From NCBI GenBank assembly GCA_023424135.1, contig JAFAEH010000255.1, forward strand, positions 1 to 16,741: DNA of 16,741 nt, read 5' to 3'. A model generated the notes under the pieces. It was not told where the DNA came from and ran no database searches. It was given only the letters and a program-made list of their open reading frames with translations. Below, one piece after another: positions 13,836-16,741 of the stretch; the stretch's first letter is position 1, and the number at the start of each line of letters is the position of its first letter. The position numbers were made by a program, and so were the translations under genes. Origin of the DNA: Actinomycetes bacterium (GTDB taxonomy: Bacteria; Actinomycetota; Actinomycetes; Actinomycetales; Cellulomonadaceae).

Positions 13836-13873
13836 GTTTCACAGGACCGGCACGCCGGTTACGCGCTTGTGAC
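13836..13873 (-). promoter_or_regulatory. GlnR-type operator upstream of amt
   Basis: Read on the minus strand, the direction of amt, the site is GTCAC-n6-GTAAC-n6-GCCGG-n6-GAAAC (13873 down to 13836). The GlnR consensus known from Streptomyces and mycobacteria is gTnAC-n6-GaAAC-n6-GtnAC-n6-GAAAc. Half-sites 1 and 4 match fully, half-site 2 matches at four of five bases, half-site 3 is poor, and the 11-bp phasing is exact throughout. An additional GTGAC lies one base out of phase upstream (13881-13885). I see no convincing -10 below it; CACAGT at 13820-13825 is a weak candidate. Confidence 0.6.
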
Positions 13874-13922
13874 AGCCGGGGTCACGGCGTAAACGTTGCG
13901 TTTCGTGCTGGGCAGATGTCCA

Positions 13923-13949
13923 AGGGGCGGGACGGACCGTCCCGCCCCT
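13923..13949 (-). terminator. Terminator hairpin downstream of ftsY
   Basis: AGGGGCGGGACGG (13923-13935) and CCGTCCCGCCCCT (13937-13949) are perfect 13-bp complements around one base, so about 11 bp with a 5-nt loop can form. It begins 3 nt beyond the ftsY stop and is followed by TTGG rather than a long T-tract. It separates ftsY from the amt operon. Because the arms pair perfectly it would form on either strand, but no plus-strand gene is present. Confidence 0.75.
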
Positions 13950-13952
13950 CGC

Positions 13953-15191
13953 TCAGGCCTCCAGCAGCCCGTCGACGAACGCCTCGGGGTCGAAGGGCGC
14001 CAGGTCGTCGGGCCCCTCGCCCAGACCGACGAGCTTGACGGGCACCCCGAGCTCGCGCTGCACCGCGACGACGATGCCGCCCTTGGCGGTCCCGTCGAGC
14101 TTGGTCAGCACGATGCCCGTGACACCGGCCACCTCACCGAAGACGCGCGCCTGGTTGAGGCCGTTCTGCCCCGTGGTCGCGTCGAGCACCAGCAGCACCT
14201 CGGACAGCGGTGCGGTCCGCGTGATGACGCGCGTGATCTTGCCGAGCTCGTCCATCAGGCCGGCCTTGTTCTGCAGGCGCCCGGCCGTGTCGACGAGCAC
14301 GACGTCCGCCCCGTCCGTGACGCCGCGCCGCACGGCGTCGAACGCGACGGCGGCCGGGTCGGCCCCGTCGCGGTCCGAGCGCACCGTCGGCACACCGACG
14401 CGCGACCCCCAGGTCTCGAGCTGGTCGGCCGCGGCCGCGCGGAACGTGTCCGCCGCCCCCAGGACGACGGAGCTGCCGTCCGCGACGAGCACGCGCGCGA
14501 GCTTGCCGACGGTCGTGGTCTTGCCGGTGCCGTTCACCCCGACGACGAGCACGACGGCCGGCACCCGCTCCCCGTCCGGCGTCGTGCCCGCGGCGGTACG
14601 CAGCGCACGGTCCAGCGTCGGGTCGACGAGCGCGAGGAGCTGCTCGCGCAGCAGGCGGCGCGCCTGCTCGCCGTCGCGCAGCCCCTCGACGCGCACGCGC
14701 GTGCGCAGCGCCTCCATGAGCTCGTCCGTCGGGCCCGGACCGACGTCGGCGAGCAGGAGGGTCTCCTCGAGCTCGTCCCAGTCGTCCTCGGTCAGGTGGT
14801 CGCGCGAGAGCACGCCCAGCAGGCGGGCGCCGAGCGGTGAGCCCGAGCGCGCGAGCCGCTCGCGGAGCCGGCGCAGGCGCCCCTCGGTCGGCGCCGGGGT
14901 CTCGACCGGCGGTGCGGTCGTGACGTCCTCGACGGTGACGTCGCCGACCGCGACGTCACCCGGCTCGACGGTCGTCGCCCCCACGCCCGTGTCACCGCCG
15001 GCACCCGCGAGCGCCTCCTGCTCGTCGGCGGCGGGCGGCGCCGGGCGCTCGAGGACGTCGGTCGCGGTCGGCTGCTGCGGTGCGCCGTCGTCACCGGACG
15101 TGCGTCGGCGACGTCCCAGGACGAGGGCCGCCGCCCCCGCGACGAGCACGGGTGCGCCGATGAGGTAGGGCAGGAGGTCGTTGAGGTCCAC
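13953..15191 (-). CDS. ftsY: Signal recognition particle receptor FtsY
   Basis: FtsY is the membrane-associated GTPase that receives SRP-ribosome complexes and passes them to SecYEG. The 412-residue protein begins with a membrane segment (about residues 7-26, LPYLIGAPVLVAGAAALVLG) followed by RRRR and an acidic, Pro/Thr/Val-rich linker to about 100, the actinobacterial form of the A domain. The N domain is about 100-200. The G domain has GVNGTGKTTT (218-227), DTFRAAAADQL (248-258), DTAGR (301-305), TKLDG (363-367) and GLGE (389-392). The GTG at 15189-15191 has no Shine-Dalgarno; a -10-like CAGACT sits 6 nt before it, compatible with a leaderless mRNA. It is 45 nt past the small membrane protein gene and closes with a strong terminator. 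Confidence 0.95.
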   Translation of the reverse strand: MDLNDLLPYLIGAPVLVAGAAALVLGRRRRTSGDDGAPQQPTATDVLERPAPPAADEQEALAGAGGDTGVGATTVEPGDVAVGDVTVEDVTTAPPVETPAPTEGRLRRLRERLARSGSPLGARLLGVLSRDHLTEDDWDELEETLLLADVGPGPTDELMEALRTRVRVEGLRDGEQARRLLREQLLALVDPTLDRALRTAAGTTPDGERVPAVVLVVGVNGTGKTTTVGKLARVLVADGSSVVLGAADTFRAAAADQLETWGSRVGVPTVRSDRDGADPAAVAFDAVRRGVTDGADVVLVDTAGRLQNKAGLMDELGKITRVITRTAPLSEVLLVLDATTGQNGLNQARVFGEVAGVTGIVLTKLDGTAKGGIVVAVQRELGVPVKLVGLGEGPDDLAPFDPEAFVDGLLEA

Positions 15192-15197
15192 GCGGAC

Positions 15198-15203
15198 AGT
15201 CTG
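15198..15203 (-). promoter_or_regulatory. Candidate -10 for leaderless ftsY transcription
   Basis: CAGACT on the minus strand is followed by exactly 6 nt and then the ftsY GTG. No purine-rich ribosome binding site is present in this gap. The same hexamer is the best -10 candidate for rplS. No -35 is recognisable at 16-18 nt upstream, so this is a tentative call. Confidence 0.35.
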
Positions 15204-15236
15204 TCGGTCGGGGCGAGCCGGGGGCGACCTGGGCGC

Positions 15237-15575
15237 TCAGCGCGTCGTCGTCGCGTCCTCGCGGCGCGGGCGCAGCACGTGCGTCGCGCGCTCGCGCGCA
15301 CGGTGCAGGTCCTCGGCCAGCTCGTCGGGGTCCAGGTACCCGCTGCCCTCCGACGCGGTGGCCCGCAGGAAGTCGGCGAGCGAGAGGTCCACGGGGTCGG
15401 CGGACGCCGCCAGCGCCGCCTCGCGCTGGTCGGCGTCCGGGTGCTTGCGCCCGCGCAGGCCACGGCGGAACGCCGCCCAGGCGCTCTCGGAGTCCCGGTC
15501 GGTCGTGGCACCCACGACCAGGAGCACCGCCGCGGCGGTGACGAGTGCGACGAGGATCCAGATCACGTAGGCCAC
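15237..15575 (-). CDS. Small membrane-anchored protein of unknown function
   Basis: I do not recognise this family. The 112-residue product begins VAYVIWILVALVTAAAVLLVVG, one membrane helix at about 2-22, then TTDRDSESAWAAFRRGLRGRKHPDADQREAALAAS, a hydrophilic stretch, and a helical acidic/basic C-terminal part (SLADFLRATASEG...LDPDELAEDLHRARERATHVL). With few positive charges before the helix, orientation is unclear, but the Arg/Lys-rich segment after it suggests the C-terminal part is cytoplasmic. I chose GTG at 15573-15575 because the helix begins at once. No Shine-Dalgarno precedes it; a -10-like CACACT ends 6 nt upstream. It lies between smc and ftsY. Codon use looks like real coding sequence. 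The frame is open up to 15653. Confidence 0.65.
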   Translation of the reverse strand: MAYVIWILVALVTAAAVLLVVGATTDRDSESAWAAFRRGLRGRKHPDADQREAALAASADPVDLSLADFLRATASEGSGYLDPDELAEDLHRARERATHVLRPRREDATTTR

Positions 15576-15716
15576 GGACCCAGTGTGCGCCGCCCGCGAC
15601 GACGGCGCCCGGCGGGACGCGAGCCCGCGACCGAACCCGCCCAGAACCTTCACAGCGCCTCACCCGGACGGGCGTCCGCGCAGGTCACGGGCCGGTCATG
15701 GGACGAGTTCACCCGG
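15576..15716 (-). promoter_or_regulatory. smc to small-membrane-protein intergenic region
   Basis: The 141-nt gap holds no strong terminator for smc; the best hairpin is CGGAC (15665-15669) with GTCCG (15674-15678) around GGGC. A -10-like CACACT (minus strand, 15582-15587) lies 6 nt before the GTG of the next gene, with no clear -35. Transcription from smc may simply read through. Confidence 0.25.
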
Positions 15717-16741
15717 TCAGGCAGGCACGTCCTCGCGCAGCCTCTGGCTGACGACGGTCGTCACCCCGTCACCGCGCATCGTGACGCCGTACAGCGCGTC
15801 CGCGATCTCCATCGTGCGCTTCTGGTGGGTCACGACGATGAGCTGGGAGTCGTCCTGCAGCTCGCGGAAGATCTCCAGCAGACGACCGAGGTTCGCGTCG
15901 TCGAGCGCCGCCTCGACCTCGTCCATCACGTAGAACGGGCTGGGCCGGGCCTTGAAGATGGCCACCAGCAGCGCGACGGCCGTCAGGGAACGCTCACCGC
16001 CGGACAGCAGCGAGAGCCGCTTGACCTTCTTGCCGGCAGGACGGGCCTCGACCTCGATACCCGTCGTGAGCATGTCGTCGGGGTCCGTCAGCACGAGCCG
16101 TCCCTCGCCCCCGGGGAACAGCCGCGGGAACACCACGTCGAACGCGGCCGCCGTGTCGCGGTAGGCATCCGTGAAGACCTGCTCGACGCGCTCGTCGATC
16201 TCCTTGACGATCTCCAGCAGGTCGGCGCGCGACTTCTTGAGGTCCGCGAGCTGCTCGACGAGGAACTGGTGGCGCTCCTCGAGCGCGGCGAACTCCTCGA
16301 GGGCCAGCGGGTTGACCTTGCCGAGCAGGGTGAGCGCGCGCTCCGCCGCACGCAGGCGCTTCTCCTGCTCGGTCCGGACGTACGGCACGGCCGTCGGGGC
16401 GCCGTCCTGCGGCTCGACGCCCGGGGGCAGCACGACCGGCACGTCGCGGTCGGGACCGAACTCGTCGAGGAGCACCTGCGGGTCCAGGCCCAGCTCCTCG
16501 ACGGCCCTCGTCTCGAGCTGCTCGATCCGCAGCCGCTGCTCGGCACGCGCGACCTCGTCACGGTGCGCGACGTCGGTGAGCTCGGCCAGGTCGCGTGCGA
16601 GCGCGTCGACGCGCGAGCGGACGTCGGCCAGCGCCCGGTCCCGTTCCGCGCGTGCGGCCTCCGCGGCGTCGCGCTCGTCGGACGCCCGGCGCAGCGCCCG
16701 GTCGAGCAGCGTCCCCGTGAACGCGGCGCCCTCGTGCACGG
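15717..16741 (-). CDS. smc: Chromosome segregation protein SMC, C-terminal part (start lies outside the window)
   Basis: SMC is the long ATPase of the bacterial condensin (SMC-ScpA-ScpB) that loops and organises chromosomal DNA. Only about the last 340 residues are present, out of roughly 1,180 in the family. The visible part starts in the returning coiled-coil arm (ERDAAEAARAERDRALADVRSRV onward, heptad-like to about residue 190 of the fragment), including KVNPLALEEFAALEERHQFL, a conserved segment at the neck. The C-terminal ATPase half follows: signature LSLLSGGERSLTAVALL (242-258 of the fragment), Walker B FYVMDEVEAALDDANL (269-284, catalytic E274 in MDE) and VVTHQKRTMEIADALYGVTM (302-321). 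The end SQRLREDVPA is a normal terminus. Confidence 0.97.
   Translation of the reverse strand, partial: VHEGAAFTGTLLDRALRRASDERDAAEAARAERDRALADVRSRVDALARDLAELTDVAHRDEVARAEQRLRIEQLETRAVEELGLDPQVLLDEFGPDRDVPVVLPPGVEPQDGAPTAVPYVRTEQEKRLRAAERALTLLGKVNPLALEEFAALEERHQFLVEQLADLKKSRADLLEIVKEIDERVEQVFTDAYRDTAAAFDVVFPRLFPGGEGRLVLTDPDDMLTTGIEVEARPAGKKVKRLSLLSGGERSLTAVALLVAIFKARPSPFYVMDEVEAALDDANLGRLLEIFRELQDDSQLIVVTHQKRTMEIADALYGVTMRGDGVTTVVSQRLREDVPA

Noticed and set aside
1..16741. CRISPR arrays, insertion sequences, phage genes, tRNA/rRNA genes, toxin-antitoxin or secondary-metabolite genes
   Set aside because: None was seen; every sizeable coding region is a recognisable core gene or a small conserved neighbour, in an order typical of Actinobacteria.

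Overview
The window is an ordinary, densely packed piece of a very high-GC (roughly three quarters G+C) actinobacterial chromosome. Gene order, start-codon use (mostly GTG/ATG, one TTG) and protein features fit a member of the Micrococcales, plausibly Cellulomonas or a close relative; the genus is inferred from memory of family sequences. Every gene I can support lies on the minus strand, so transcription runs from high to low coordinates. The order smc - small membrane protein - ftsY - amt - glnB - glnD - ffh - amidohydrolase - rpsP - khpA - rimM - trmD - rplS - lepB - rnhB - DUF2469 - yraN - comM/yifB - dprA resembles the conserved block I recall from Mycobacterium tuberculosis (Rv2922c down to Rv2896c).

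Layout in the direction of transcription: (1) 16741-15717, the C-terminal part of SMC, the chromosome condensation ATPase. (2) 15575-15237, a small one-helix membrane protein of unknown function. (3) 15191-13953, ftsY (SRP receptor), ended by a perfect inverted-repeat terminator. (4) 13775-10344, a nitrogen operon amt-glnB-glnD: ammonium channel, PII signal protein and PII nucleotidylyltransferase, preceded by a well-phased GlnR-type operator. (5) 10316-7611, ffh (SRP GTPase, TTG start) and a metal-dependent amidohydrolase, only 27 nt behind glnD. (6) 7403-5214, the ribosomal protein/RNA-processing operon rpsP-khpA-rimM-trmD behind a recognisable promoter, with a strong hairpin between khpA and rimM. 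(7) 4972-4607, rplS with its own leader and a strong terminator. (8) 4425-2318, lepB-rnhB-DUF2469. (9) 2124 to the left edge, yraN-comM-dprA, DNA-processing genes linked to transformation and recombination.

The genes serve protein export (ffh, ftsY, lepB), ribosome and tRNA maturation (rpsP, rimM, trmD, rplS, khpA), nitrogen control (amt, glnB, glnD), chromosome maintenance (smc, rnhB) and DNA uptake/processing (dprA, comM, yraN). I saw no mobile element, phage, CRISPR array, toxin-antitoxin pair or tRNA/rRNA gene, and no evidence for a wholly new system. The best second-look items are a GlnD that stops after its HD domain with no ACT glutamine-sensor domains, the GlnR-like operator in front of amt, wobble-optimised hairpins pointing in the direction of transcription, a 10-bp tandem repeat against the rpsP promoter, a Glu in place of the catalytic Asp of TrmD, and possible leaderless starts for ftsY and its neighbour. 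All coordinates and start choices are by eye.
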